Shown here in pieces: positions 42,464-50,964 of a stretch of DNA of 64,000 bases. The stretch is taken from the NCBI GenBank assembly GCA_021800255.1, contig JAJYZC010000004.1:44479-108478 (forward strand). Reading direction: 5' to 3'. This DNA is from Acidobacteriota bacterium. Lineage in GTDB: Bacteria; Acidobacteriota; Terriglobia; Terriglobales; Acidobacteriaceae. The notes beneath the pieces are model-generated. The model saw only the letters and a list, made by a program, of their open reading frames with translations, was not told where the DNA came from and did no database searches. A program made the translations under genes and the position numbers. Within the stretch, counting starts at the first letter, position 1; each line of letters begins with the position of its first letter.

Positions 42464-43171
42464 TCAGCCCGCTGCCGGCAACCCCCGTCTTCCCGGCGCC
42501 GCCAGTAATCCGCGCTTGCGCATCTCCGCCATCACTCGCTCCACCTTCCAGTCCAGCGCGCCCGTTCCGTCGATGATCAAATCGGCATACTGGGCCGAGG
42601 GACGTACATACTTCTCACTCGCCGGCCGCACCGTAGCCTCGAACTGCCTCCGCACCCATTCTTCCGTGCGCCCGCGTTCTTCCATGTCGCGTCGTAGCCG
42701 GCGCTCGAAGCAAACCGCGTCCGGCGCGTCGATATAAATGCGCAGATGGTAGAACGGCCGCAGCTCCGGGTAATACAGCGCGAACAGCCCCTCCACGATC
42801 AGCACTGCCCTGGCCTCAATCGTTTCAGTGCGGCCGGGAACCCGCGTGTGCTTCGCAAAGTCGTAGAGCGGACGCTCGATGGCTTCGCCGCGCGCCAGCG
42901 CCGCCACCTGCGCTGCCAGCAGCGGCCGCTCGATCAACTCCGGATCGTCGAAGTTTTCGAGGAACCGCTGGGCCAGCGGCAGATGCGCCAGGTCGCGGTA
43001 GTAGTGGTCTATCGGGAAATGGGTTCCGTCCAGTTCGCGCACCAGCTCCGCGGCCAGCGTGCTCTTGCCCGAACCCGAGCAGCCCGCGATGCCCACTACG
43101 ACAGGCGGGAACGGCAGCCTCGGCGCAGTTTCGCTCCCGCTCGTCTCGGCGGCCGTTCCGTGCTCGCTCAC
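42464..43171 (-). CDS. udk: Uridine kinase
   Basis: 235 residues. P-loop VVVGIAGCSGSGKSTLAAELVREL, DHYYRDL, DAPDAVCFERRLRRDMEERGR, all Udk/Urk motifs. Phosphorylates uridine/cytidine to UMP/CMP. GTG start overlaps the purine nucleoside phosphorylase stop (GTGA), so the two are coupled. Confidence 0.92.
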   Translation of the reverse strand: MSEHGTAAETSGSETAPRLPFPPVVVGIAGCSGSGKSTLAAELVRELDGTHFPIDHYYRDLAHLPLAQRFLENFDDPELIERPLLAAQVAALARGEAIERPLYDFAKHTRVPGRTETIEARAVLIVEGLFALYYPELRPFYHLRIYIDAPDAVCFERRLRRDMEERGRTEEWVRRQFEATVRPASEKYVRPSAQYADLIIDGTGALDWKVERVMAEMRKRGLLAAPGRRGLPAAG

Positions 43172-44031
43172 GATTCCGTTCCCATCTGCGCGGCGATCTT
43201 GGGCGCCAGGCGCTTGAGCAGTCCGGCCAGGCGATTTTCCACCTGCCGCCCGGTCTCGTGAACCTCCTCGTGGTTCAAATGCGTAGCGCCGAGACCGGCG
43301 GCCAGATTGGTGACGCAGGAAATCCCCAGCACTTCGATCCCCATGTGCCGCGCCGCCAGCGTCTCCGGCACCGTGGACATGCCCACCAGCGTCGCGCCCA
43401 GCGTGCGGAAGGCGCGAATCTCCGCCGGCGTCTCATAGTTCGGCCCCGGCGTGGCCAGGTACACTCCCTCCTCCAGCGCGAATCCCTCTTCCTTTGCAGC
43501 CTCGGCGGCCAGCGCCCGCAGCCGCTTCGAGTAGGCCTCAGTCATATCGAAGAAACGCAGCCCCGCGCCCGGCCGGTAGCCAAAGCGCGGCTCGTTCGGG
43601 CCGGTCAGCGGGTTCCAGCCCATCCAGTTGATGTGGTCGGCCAGCGCCACAAGCTGGCCCACGCGGTAACCTGCGCCGATCCCGCCCGCGGCGTTGGTCA
43701 GCACCACGGCCCGCAGTCCCAGCGCGCCCAGCACCCGCATCGGGAAGGTGACTTCCAGCGGCGTGTACCCCTCGTAGAAGTGAACGCGCCCCTGCATCAC
43801 GGCCACCGGAACGCCCGCCAACGCTCCGGCCACGATCCGTCCCGCATGTCCCTCCACCGTCGAGCGCGGAAAGTGTGGAATCTCCGCGTAGGGCACAATG
43901 ACCGCGTCCGTCACCGCATCGGCCGCCGCGCCCAGCCCCGAGCCCAACACGATGCCGATCTTCGCCCTCAGCCCGCCCAGCCTGCCTTCAAGAAACGCAG
44001 CCGCTTCGGCCACTTGGTCGTAATAAGCCAT
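43168..44031 (-). CDS. punA: Purine nucleoside phosphorylase (PNP, trimeric type)
   Basis: 287 residues. GIVLGSGLGAAADAVTDA, VAVMQGRVHFYEGYTPLEVTFPMRVLGALGLRAVVLTNAAGGI (base/phosphate binding), and MSTVPETLAARHMGIEVLGISCVTNLAAGL match PNP of the trimeric family. Releases purine base and ribose-1-phosphate. Start MAYYDQ preferred (GAGAGG upstream); a GTG six codons earlier is possible. Confidence 0.92.
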   Translation of the reverse strand: MAYYDQVAEAAAFLEGRLGGLRAKIGIVLGSGLGAAADAVTDAVIVPYAEIPHFPRSTVEGHAGRIVAGALAGVPVAVMQGRVHFYEGYTPLEVTFPMRVLGALGLRAVVLTNAAGGIGAGYRVGQLVALADHINWMGWNPLTGPNEPRFGYRPGAGLRFFDMTEAYSKRLRALAAEAAKEEGFALEEGVYLATPGPNYETPAEIRAFRTLGATLVGMSTVPETLAARHMGIEVLGISCVTNLAAGLGATHLNHEEVHETGRQVENRLAGLLKRLAPKIAAQMGTES

Positions 44032-44097
44032 CTCAAACGAGCCTCTCACTGTGCTCTCGACATTCTACAAGCCGCAACAGTCCGCGCAGGATGGCGG

Positions 44098-44970
44098 CTA
44101 CCGCGCTTCCGACGGGTCGGGCGAATCCGCCGTGTCCAGATCGACAAAGTTATCCGCTCCCTGCGGCAGCCCCGGCGCGTAGCAGTTGCCGTCCGGGGCC
44201 GCATTCGCCGGGCAGCTTGCGCTGAACTGCCTCCGGCGCGGCGATTGCGCATACTGCCACGCAACCGCAAACCTCCGCAGCGCGGGCGGAAAAGCTCGGC
44301 TCAGCGCCGGATTGGCGAGCGTGCAGCCGGGCGACGGCGGGCACGCGTCGTTAGCGATCCACAACGCGCCCTCCGGGCCGCGGTTTGGGGACGAGTGAAA
44401 GGCGGAGAGATGCTCGGCGATCTCCTCGGCGGTGCTGATCGCGCGTCCCTTACCCTCCGGCACGGCGATCCCGGAGCAGTAGACGCCCGGCCGGTCTCCG
44501 CCGGTGCGCACCGCATCCATCCACGCAAACAGATAAGCAGCCTGCGCGGGCAGCAGCCGTCCGCCCTCCTCCTGATCGAGAAAGATGAGCACGCCGCGCT
44601 CGAAGCCTTCCCGCGCAGCCGCCTTCACGGCCGCCTTAGCATCCTGCGCGCCCAGCGCCGCCGCCGGCGTACCCTTTGCCTGCGCAGCCTTCAACTCCTT
44701 ATAGCGGCGCCCGTTGTAGAGCACCAGAAACCCAAACCCATACCGCTTCAGGATCGCCCGCTTCCCAGCCCAACTGTTGCGCACCTCGCCGGGAGGATCG
44801 TTCAGCCAATAGCCCGTGTAGCTGAAGCTCTTGCGCAGTGCCGCCAGCGCCGCGTCACCCGGATAGACATTGCGGTCAAACCCGCGATAGGACTGCTGCG
44901 CTGGAGCAGCGGAGACCGCGCCGAGCAGCACGAACAGCGCAAACAGACTGGCCGTTATTCTTCGCGCCAT
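44098..44970 (-). CDS. Secreted DUF1906/Rv2525c-like glycoside-hydrolase-fold protein
   Basis: 290 residues from the ATG after GGAGG (6 nt). Signal peptide ASLFALFVLLGAVSAAPAQQ. TIM-barrel-like: YRGFDRNVYPGDAALAALRKSF, YTGYWL, GVLIFLDQEEGGRLLPAQAAYLFAWMDAVRTGGDRPGVYCSGI, FAVAWQYAQSP; the Asp/Glu in IFLDQEEGG lie at the expected active-site strand. Substrate probably a cell-wall glycan. On the minus strand upstream of the nucleoside genes. Confidence 0.75.
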   Translation of the reverse strand: MARRITASLFALFVLLGAVSAAPAQQSYRGFDRNVYPGDAALAALRKSFSYTGYWLNDPPGEVRNSWAGKRAILKRYGFGFLVLYNGRRYKELKAAQAKGTPAAALGAQDAKAAVKAAAREGFERGVLIFLDQEEGGRLLPAQAAYLFAWMDAVRTGGDRPGVYCSGIAVPEGKGRAISTAEEIAEHLSAFHSSPNRGPEGALWIANDACPPSPGCTLANPALSRAFPPALRRFAVAWQYAQSPRRRQFSASCPANAAPDGNCYAPGLPQGADNFVDLDTADSPDPSEAR

Positions 44971-45013
44971 AAACCGCCTCCGCCGCAAGCGCCGCCGCGC
45001 GCCACCAGTCGTA

Positions 45014-45160
45014 TTACTTGCGTGTCATAAACGGCGCGATACAAACATGCCCCAGCGTCAGCCTTCCCTCAATCATCTTGGCGTAGTGCGCCGCAACCAT
45101 GAGCCGGTAGCTGTTGTGCCTGATATTGAAAAAAACAAAGTCCGACGAAGAAGCGAGCAG
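45014..45160 (-). pseudogene. C-terminal relic of a HigB-like toxin
   Basis: SSSDFVFFNIRHNSYRLMVAAHYAKMIEGRLTLGHVCIAPFMTRK resembles the C-terminus of HigB-type mRNA interferases (FNIGGNKYRLVARI, then an RHV-type strand). Only the last 45 or so codons remain, no antitoxin next to it. Sits at the edge of the restriction-modification island. Confidence 0.4.
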
Positions 45161-45185
45161 TGCAGGAAGAGTCCTGAGCGTACAG

Positions 45186-46190
45186 TTATTGTTCGGCGTA
45201 AATGTCACTTAAGTTTGTGATGACCCCATTGATGGGGCCGAAATGTTCAGGACGGCGAGCTACTGTGTCACGTTCACTCGGGACATAGACTTGTTTTCCT
45301 CTTGGACGCACTGGTAAAAGTCCCGCCTTTGCTTGTTCGATACGTTCCCTAGCAATCTCCAAGTATTCTTCAGAGAGGTCCGCACCCGCCGCCCTTCGCC
45401 CATGCATTACTGCTGCACAAGCGGTGCTTCCCACACCCAGATAAGGGTCGACGACGAGGTCTCCGGGACTTGTGAGCGAGAGGACGAGCCGTTCCACAAG
45501 CTCAATGGGAAATTGACAGGGGTGGACAGTCTTCTCGACATGGTTATTTTTTACGTTCGGAATGACCCACACATCTCCTGGATTCTTACCGAGGGGATTG
45601 CAAGAATATTGGCCTTGTTTCGGCCCCTTGAAGTATTTCTTGCCGGGGTATTTCTGAGGGATTCTGATTGGATCGAGATTGAAAACGTAATCGTCCGACT
45701 TAGTAAACCAGAGGATAGTTTCATACCGTCCCGATAGGCGCTTCGAACAGTGAAGGCCGTGCTCGAAGCACCACACGATTCGATTGCGGAGCTTGAGTCC
45801 GAGTCGTTTGCAAAGCTGATAGATGTAAATGTCAATAGGAAACACTTCCCCGTCGATGGCGATATGGTTGCCTGTCTCCCAACAAAGGGATCCACGTTCC
45901 GTCAGTATGCGCGTCGATTCGATGAGTGTTTCCTTCTGCTGTTCGAGGTACTTCTCAAACAGAACGCGTTTCTCATATTTTTTGCCTATGTTGTAGGGGG
46001 GCGATGTGACGATGAGCTGGGCTGCTCCATCGGGGATTTCGCGTAAGAAATCTAGCCGATCACCGTGGTGGAGGAACACCTCCGCTGCCGGGGAATAGTG
46101 CTTCACGAAGCGCATGGCTGTTTGCCATTCTAGCATCGGGAGCCATGCGTAAAATCGGTCCGCAGCTACGGCTGAACTCCGAGAACCCAT
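45186..46190 (-). CDS. Type II DNA methyltransferase (N4/N6, SPPY type), partner of BglII/BstYI-like enzyme
   Basis: 334 residues from the ATG at 46190, overlapping the REase by 25 nt (an ATG at 46136 is possible). Motif IV TSPPYN (QLIVTSPPYNIGKKYEKR), then the beta-group order with motif I at the C-terminal part (PGDLVVDPYLGVGSTACAAVMHGRRAAGADLSEEYLEIARERIEQA). TSPPY enzymes are often m4C, as is M.BglII, but the class is inferred. AT-richer sequence than its neighbours suggests recent transfer. Confidence 0.88.
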   Translation of the reverse strand: MGSRSSAVAADRFYAWLPMLEWQTAMRFVKHYSPAAEVFLHHGDRLDFLREIPDGAAQLIVTSPPYNIGKKYEKRVLFEKYLEQQKETLIESTRILTERGSLCWETGNHIAIDGEVFPIDIYIYQLCKRLGLKLRNRIVWCFEHGLHCSKRLSGRYETILWFTKSDDYVFNLDPIRIPQKYPGKKYFKGPKQGQYSCNPLGKNPGDVWVIPNVKNNHVEKTVHPCQFPIELVERLVLSLTSPGDLVVDPYLGVGSTACAAVMHGRRAAGADLSEEYLEIARERIEQAKAGLLPVRPRGKQVYVPSERDTVARRPEHFGPINGVITNLSDIYAEQ

Positions 46191-46702
46191 ATCGGTAACG
46201 TGATGCTCATTTTGGCATAGGGGAGTTCCCGGATTACGCGCTCGTAATGGACTACGTTCTCGTCGATAGTGATTGAGAACGACTGCGTTGGCACTATGAG
46301 AATCCCCACGTCTATTAAGCCCAGAGAATAGGAAACTTGGAACTTGAAAACGTCTGTATACCACCGGGCCATGTTCCCAAATTGGGCCTCAACCTGAACC
46401 CTCCCCTTTTTGTAATCCGCTTTGATCGCCGTAACCTTATCGTTTGTGACCGGAGGTTGGCACAGCCATCCCCGCTCGAGAAACTTTTCATCAAGAACCT
46501 TGTTCAATGCCTTCTGATCCGTGGTAAAGTTCCAAGTTTTACCGTCGCGTTCTCTTAGTTTTGGCTTGGACGGGGCGGGGATTTCTTGAATGCTTGCAAG
46601 GATTTCGAGCACGTCGGTTTTGAGCGGCAAGAAACCGGCGCTATCAAGCACTTCCGAAGCAAATCGATAGGAGTAGTGGGTGACCTGCACGACTGTGGCC
46701 AT
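46166..46702 (-). CDS. BglII/BstYI-type restriction endonuclease
   Basis: 178 residues. The catalytic core ADYKKGRVQVEAQFGN has Asp, then nine residues on Glu, then Gln at +2 (E-x-Q), the spacing of BglII (Asp84, Glu93, Gln95). BglII cuts AGATCT and BstYI RGATCY, so a GATC-core specificity is expected. Followed by its methyltransferase, whose start lies inside this gene's end. AT-richer than neighbours and without a C protein. Confidence 0.85.
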   Translation of the reverse strand: MATVVQVTHYSYRFASEVLDSAGFLPLKTDVLEILASIQEIPAPSKPKLRERDGKTWNFTTDQKALNKVLDEKFLERGWLCQPPVTNDKVTAIKADYKKGRVQVEAQFGNMARWYTDVFKFQVSYSLGLIDVGILIVPTQSFSITIDENVVHYERVIRELPYAKMSITLPIWVLGVQP

Positions 46703-46728
46703 TATATTCGCTTAATTCGCCCGCCGCC

Positions 46729-47961
46729 TCACCCCAAAAACATCCCCGCGATGGCCGCCGAAATCAGATTCGCCATGGTTCCCGCCAGCATGGCCCGGAA
46801 TCCTAGCTCGGCCAGCTCCTTGCGCCGCTCGGGAATCAGCGCCCCGATGCCGCCGATCTGCATCCCGATGGAGCCCAGGTTCGCAAACCCGCACAGCGCA
46901 AAGGTGGCGATGGTGAACGACCGCGGCGCCAGCGTCGCCTTCTGCGCGCCCAGCCCGATATACGCGATCACCTCGTTGGTCGCCATCCTCATGCCCAGCA
47001 GGTTGCCGATGGCCGCGCAGTCCCGCCACGGCACGCCGATCAGCCACGCCACCGGCGCGCCAACGTAGCCCAAAATCTGCCCCAGCGTGCCCGGAACCCA
47101 GTGGAACCCGTGGTGCATGTGAACCCAGCCCAGCATGGCGTCCAGCAGCGCTACCAGGGCCAGAAAGCTCACCAGCATGATGGCCACATTCAAGGCCAGC
47201 TTGCCGCCGTCGATGGTCCCGCGGGTTACAGCTTCGAGAAAGTTCTCGCCCTTGTGCATCTCGTCCTGGGGCAGCACGGCCTTGCCCTCGGTGGCCGGCT
47301 TTCCCGTCTCCGGAACCAGCATCTTGGCGATCAAAATCGTTCCCGGAGAAGTCATGATGACCGCGGCCAGCAGGTGCCTCGGGGCCACGCCCTGCGCGAT
47401 GTACATGGCCATGATCCCGCCCGAAACATGCGCCATGCCGCTGGTCATGATGGTCATCAGCTCGCTGCGCGTGGCCCCGTTCAGAAACGGCCGGATGGTC
47501 AGCGGCGCCTCCGTCTGCCCCATAAAGACGCTGGCCGCTACGTTGGTGCTCTCCGCGCCTGAGATGCGCATGGTCTTCATCATCCCCCACGCCATCCCGC
47601 GCACGATCCACTGCATCACGCCGAGGTGATAGAGCACCGCGAAGAACGCCGAGATGAAGATGATGGTAGGCAGCGCCTGGAAGGCGAAGATCGATCCCAG
47701 CGAACCTGTGGGCACTCCTAGCGTGCCAAAGAGCACCTGCGTCCCCGCATACGTCGAGGCCAGCATCTTCGTCACCACGTTGCCCGCCCACGCCATGGCT
47801 TCCTCGCCCCAACTGAAGCGCAGCACAAAGTACGCAAAGACGATCTGCAGGCCCAGGCCCCAAGCCACAGTTCGCCAGCGAATCTGTTTGCGGTTGGTCG
47901 AGCCCAGCCAGGCGGCGAAGAGTACGGCCAGAATTCCTAGCACCCCGGTGAAGCGGCCCAA
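46729..47961 (-). CDS. nupC: Concentrative nucleoside transporter (NupC/CNT family)
   Basis: 410 residues, about 10 membrane helices. Family motifs: GSIFAFQALPTIIFISAFFAVLYHLGVMQWIV, GAESTNVAASVFMGQTEAPLTIRPFL (GQTEAPL nucleoside site), SGGIMAMYIAQGVAPRHLLAAVIMTSPGTILIAKMLVPETG, YIGLGAQKATLAPRSFTIATFALCGFANLGSIGMQIGG. Imports nucleosides with H+ or Na+. TTG start with AGGAGG 7 nt upstream. Works with pnp, udk and the pyrimidine phosphorylase. Confidence 0.93.
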   Translation of the reverse strand: MGRFTGVLGILAVLFAAWLGSTNRKQIRWRTVAWGLGLQIVFAYFVLRFSWGEEAMAWAGNVVTKMLASTYAGTQVLFGTLGVPTGSLGSIFAFQALPTIIFISAFFAVLYHLGVMQWIVRGMAWGMMKTMRISGAESTNVAASVFMGQTEAPLTIRPFLNGATRSELMTIMTSGMAHVSGGIMAMYIAQGVAPRHLLAAVIMTSPGTILIAKMLVPETGKPATEGKAVLPQDEMHKGENFLEAVTRGTIDGGKLALNVAIMLVSFLALVALLDAMLGWVHMHHGFHWVPGTLGQILGYVGAPVAWLIGVPWRDCAAIGNLLGMRMATNEVIAYIGLGAQKATLAPRSFTIATFALCGFANLGSIGMQIGGIGALIPERRKELAELGFRAMLAGTMANLISAAIAGMFLG

Positions 47962-47970
47962 TGCGGTTCC

Positions 47971-48230
47971 TCCTGAAAGCAGTGGTCAGTTGTCAAAAGC
48001 AGCGCCCAGTTGTCAGTTATCAGTGGTCAGTGTATCCCCCTACGGCCGCACAATGACCGGAAGTTTCTCTTCTTCGTCTCCGGTGAAGCGATTCGCCGCG
48101 AGCCAGCGTCTCTGCCACAGGTTGACAACAGACAACAGACAACAGACAACTGACAACAGACAACAGACAACAGACAACTGACAACTGAAAGCTGATAACT
48201 GATAACAGATAACTGTTCACTGACCACTGC
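47971..48230. repeat. Large heptamer-arm element E8 (nupC-pdp gap)
   Basis: Left arm AGTGGTCAGTTGTCA... CAGTTGTCAGTTATCAGTGGTCAG (47980-48031); right arm at 48123-48226 is a run of about 15 heptamers (GACAACA/T repeated, then GAAAGCT, GATAACT, GATAACA, GTTCACT, GACCACT). The right arm supplies the last codons and stop of the pyrimidine phosphorylase. Confidence 0.85.
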
Positions 48231-49593
48231 TTTGCAAATACGTCTCCGCCGTTTCCCGCGTGAAGGCGCGTCCCACAAGCGCCACTGCGCGAGGCGGAGC
48301 TTCAGAGATGCGGACGGCCTGTTTGAGGATCGCCGCAGCCTCGGACAGCATCTCCGTCCGGGTTGCGTACATCGTGGCCAGCGGCTGCCCCTTCTCTACG
48401 CGCGCGCCGCGCCGCGCGTGGAACAGGATGCCAGCGTGCGCGTCCACCGGCTCACCGGCCTTTTCGCGCCCCGCGCCGGTCCGCTGTACCGCCCAGCCCA
48501 GCGCGGTCGTGTCCATCTCCGCCACAAACCCGCTCTCCCACGCCTCCACTACCTCGGTCGCACCCGGCTTGTGGAAGCCCTTGGGGTCGTCAAACACGCT
48601 CGTATCTCCGCTCTGGGCCGCCACCATCTCCAAGAACACGCGCAGCCCCGAACCATCGGCCAGCGCGGCTTCGGCGCGCGCCTTGCCCGCCTCCGGCGTC
48701 GCTGCCTGCCCGCCCACATGAATCATCCATCCGGCCAAAGTCAGCGACAGCTCGCGCAGGTCCTCAATCCCCTCTCGCCGCTGCCCGCGCAAGAGTTCCA
48801 CCGCCTCCGCCAGCTCGATCCAATTGCCCGCCGCCTGTCCTAGCGGCTGGCTCATATCCGTGAGCAGCGCCACGGTGCGCGTTCCCGCGGCCTCGGCCGT
48901 AGCCACCATCAGCGCCGCCAGGTACTCTGCGTCTTCCCGCCTGCGCAGAAACGCGCCCGATCCCGTCTTCACGTCCAGCACCAACCCGTTCAACCCCGCG
49001 GCCAGCTTCTTGCTCAAAATCGACGCACAGATCAGCCCAGGGTTCTCTACCGTGCCGGTGCGGTCGCGCAGAGCGTAGAGCACCCGGTCCGCCGGCGCCA
49101 GCTCCCGCGTCTGGCCGATGATCGACGCGCCGCACTTGGCCAGCACCGCCTCGAATTCCGTGAGGGTGAGCGCCGTCCGGTAGCCGGGAATCGACTCCAG
49201 CTTATCCAGCGTGCCGCCCGTGTGGCCCAGCGCCCGCCCGCTAATCATGGGCACGGCCACGCCGCAGGCTGCGGCCAGCGGCGCCACCAGGAAGCTGGTC
49301 TTGTCGCCCACCCCGCCCGTGGAGTGCTTATCCACCGCTTTCTTGCCCAGCCGCGCCGGCGAAAACCTCTCCCCGGAGTCGCGCATGGCCAGCGTCAGCG
49401 CGCGAGTCTCATCGAGTGAAAGCCCCCGCAGCCAGGCCGCCATCAGCCATGCCGCAAGCTGCTCCTCGGGAATCGTCCCTGCGGCCGCGCCCTTGGCCAA
49501 AAACGCCATCTCGCGCGCGTCCAGCCGGCCCCCATCGCGTTTTTTCAGAATCAGATCAATCGTATGAAGCGGCGCCGGAGCGGAAACTGACAT
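48217..49593 (-). CDS. pdp: Pyrimidine-nucleoside/thymidine phosphorylase
   Basis: 458 residues, slightly longer than usual (about 435). LKKRDGGRLDAREMAFLAKGAAAGTIPEEQLAAWLMA, KHSTGGVGDKTSFLVAPLAAACGVAVPMISGRALGHTGGTLDKLESIPG, LVLDVKTGSGAFLR are signature stretches of the DeoA/Pdp family. Releases thymine or uracil. The C-terminus LQSSGQ-stop lies in the heptamer array of E8. Confidence 0.92.
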   Translation of the reverse strand: MSVSAPAPLHTIDLILKKRDGGRLDAREMAFLAKGAAAGTIPEEQLAAWLMAAWLRGLSLDETRALTLAMRDSGERFSPARLGKKAVDKHSTGGVGDKTSFLVAPLAAACGVAVPMISGRALGHTGGTLDKLESIPGYRTALTLTEFEAVLAKCGASIIGQTRELAPADRVLYALRDRTGTVENPGLICASILSKKLAAGLNGLVLDVKTGSGAFLRRREDAEYLAALMVATAEAAGTRTVALLTDMSQPLGQAAGNWIELAEAVELLRGQRREGIEDLRELSLTLAGWMIHVGGQAATPEAGKARAEAALADGSGLRVFLEMVAAQSGDTSVFDDPKGFHKPGATEVVEAWESGFVAEMDTTALGWAVQRTGAGREKAGEPVDAHAGILFHARRGARVEKGQPLATMYATRTEMLSEAAAILKQAVRISEAPPRAVALVGRAFTRETAETYLQSSGQ

Positions 49594-49780
49594 AGCAAAA
49601 TGAGTCCTCGTGCCGTTCTCGACTGCAATGACCAGGAAAGGGCAGAGGGTTTCATTCTATCGCCTCCGCCCATCCCTTCCCCATGGGGCGCGCATCCCAG
49701 GAAAAGCGCAGCGCAGTCCTGAGAACGTGCCGGTTGCTGCGAAACGGCCACAAGCTCGGCAGAAGGAGCCGAGCAGGACA

Positions 49781-49848
49781 ATGATTATAAGCTGTGACTT
49801 TCATCCCCGTTTCCAGCAGATCGCGTATGTGGACCAGCAGACCGCGCA
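49781..49848 (+). pseudogene. Possible N-terminal relic of an IS110-family transposase
   Basis: MIISCDFHPRFQQIAYVDQQT resembles the first strand of the DEDD transposase domain of some IS110-like elements (IS...DFHP.YQQIA), then the frame loses sense. The rest of 49594-50301 holds no gene I can support. Confidence 0.35.
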
Positions 49849-50301
49849 GAGGAGTAATTGCGCCGGCTGCGGCCGCGCTCCTTTGCCGGATCAGCGATCC
49901 GCTGATTCGCCAACCTGCCATTCGCAGCGCAGCCGGTTCCAGAACAGTTCCGCCGCGCGCGCTGCGTTAAGCGGCCGAGGGCGGCGTAGAAGAGCGCGAG
50001 CTCTGCTGGTACGGCAATGAGGCTTTCTTCACTCATCTATATGGAAGCTGCTGGGCTTCGCCGGTCTGAGCAGAAAGGTGCGTTTCAGCCAGCCCAAGAT
50101 TGACTCCGACCGCAGCGTAGCGGCGGCTGAGACCTACGCGGAAATTGATGCGCTGCGGAAACAAGGGTCAGGCGCGACGGCATCCTGTGGCTTGCGAAGC
50201 GATGGTGCGCAAGGGCAATCCCGCCCATCCGATTGAGGCCGCTGTCCCCCGGTTCCACGCCGGCCGCGCGCTTGCGCCAAGCCGCCCCGCAGCTCTCACC
50301 C

Positions 50302-50817
50302 TCAAACCGCAGTGTTTCCGGGGACCTCCAGGGGCGCACTCAACTGCTGGCGCAGATTTCCGGCCAGGTCAGCCACCAGGCGCAGCTTGTCAGCGACCGG
50401 CGAGGCGCCTTCGCTGCCTTTAAGCGCCAACTGTGAGTTCAAGAGCAGCCCCGCGACGGTGGATTTCAGCTCCGCTTCGATGGCCGCCGCTGCGGCGCGG
50501 CGGGCCAGCGTCTGCTCCCGCTCGCGGCGGTAGAGCGCGGCGCGAATCTCGCGGATCAGCCGCGCCGCACCGGAGAGCGCAAAGTTGATCTGCAGGGGGA
50601 TGGCCAGGCCGGCGTGCTCCCAGATCGTCTCCGCTGCGGCCGGATCGCAATCGGCCAGGGTGTCATCGACCACCACTGCGGCGAACTCCCGCCGGCGCAG
50701 GGCGGCCAGCGCGGCCTTGCGTCCCTCCGCCACCTCGACCTCCATCCCCAGTTGCGCGCCCACCACGGCGGCGCAGTTGCGCGCGCCTTCGATCCCGGTC
50801 ACCATCAGAATGCTCAT
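50302..50817 (-). CDS. Receiver-like protein with helical C-terminal domain
   Basis: 171 residues from MSILMVTG. The first half follows a CheY fold outline: ILMVTGIEGARNCAAVVGAQLG, FAAVVVDDTLADCDPAAAETIW, IPLQINFAL; the phospho-Asp position (VVVDD) is filled but the acidic pair at strand 1 is replaced (VTGIE). The second half is helical (RREREQTLARRAAAAAIEAELKSTVAGLLLNSQLALKG) and resembles a dimerisation helix pair without a clear catalytic His. Third gene of a minus-strand set with NtrC-like regulator and kinase. Confidence 0.6.
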   Translation of the reverse strand: MSILMVTGIEGARNCAAVVGAQLGMEVEVAEGRKAALAALRRREFAAVVVDDTLADCDPAAAETIWEHAGLAIPLQINFALSGAARLIREIRAALYRREREQTLARRAAAAAIEAELKSTVAGLLLNSQLALKGSEGASPVADKLRLVADLAGNLRQQLSAPLEVPGNTAV

Positions 50818-50853
50818 GTTCGTTCTCCAATGCAGTTCGTAGGTCACAGTTCG

Positions 50854-50960
50854 CAGCTTTTAGCTCTTAGATGCTTTTTTGCTCGGCGGAGAGGTTTTCC
50901 TAACTACAGTCGGACCCGCACAGAAGGGCTAGTAGCTAAAAGCTAAGAGCTAATAGCTGT
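50854..50960. repeat. Heptamer-arm element E9
   Basis: Left arm AGCTTTTAGCTCTTAG (50856-50871), right arm TAGTAGCTAAAAGCTAAGAGCTAATAGCT (50930-50958): four or more 7-nt units. Core about 55 bp. Confidence 0.75.
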
Positions 50961-50964
50961 TTTC

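Noticed and set aside
43258..45030. 590-codon open frame on the plus strand over pnp and the glycoside-hydrolase-like gene
   Set aside because: Antisense to two recognised genes; composition (Arg, His, Gln) typical of reversed high-GC coding sequence.
48121..48230. Regular GACAACA repeats suggesting a CRISPR array
   Set aside because: The unit is 7 nt with no spacers and no cas genes; a simple tandem array.
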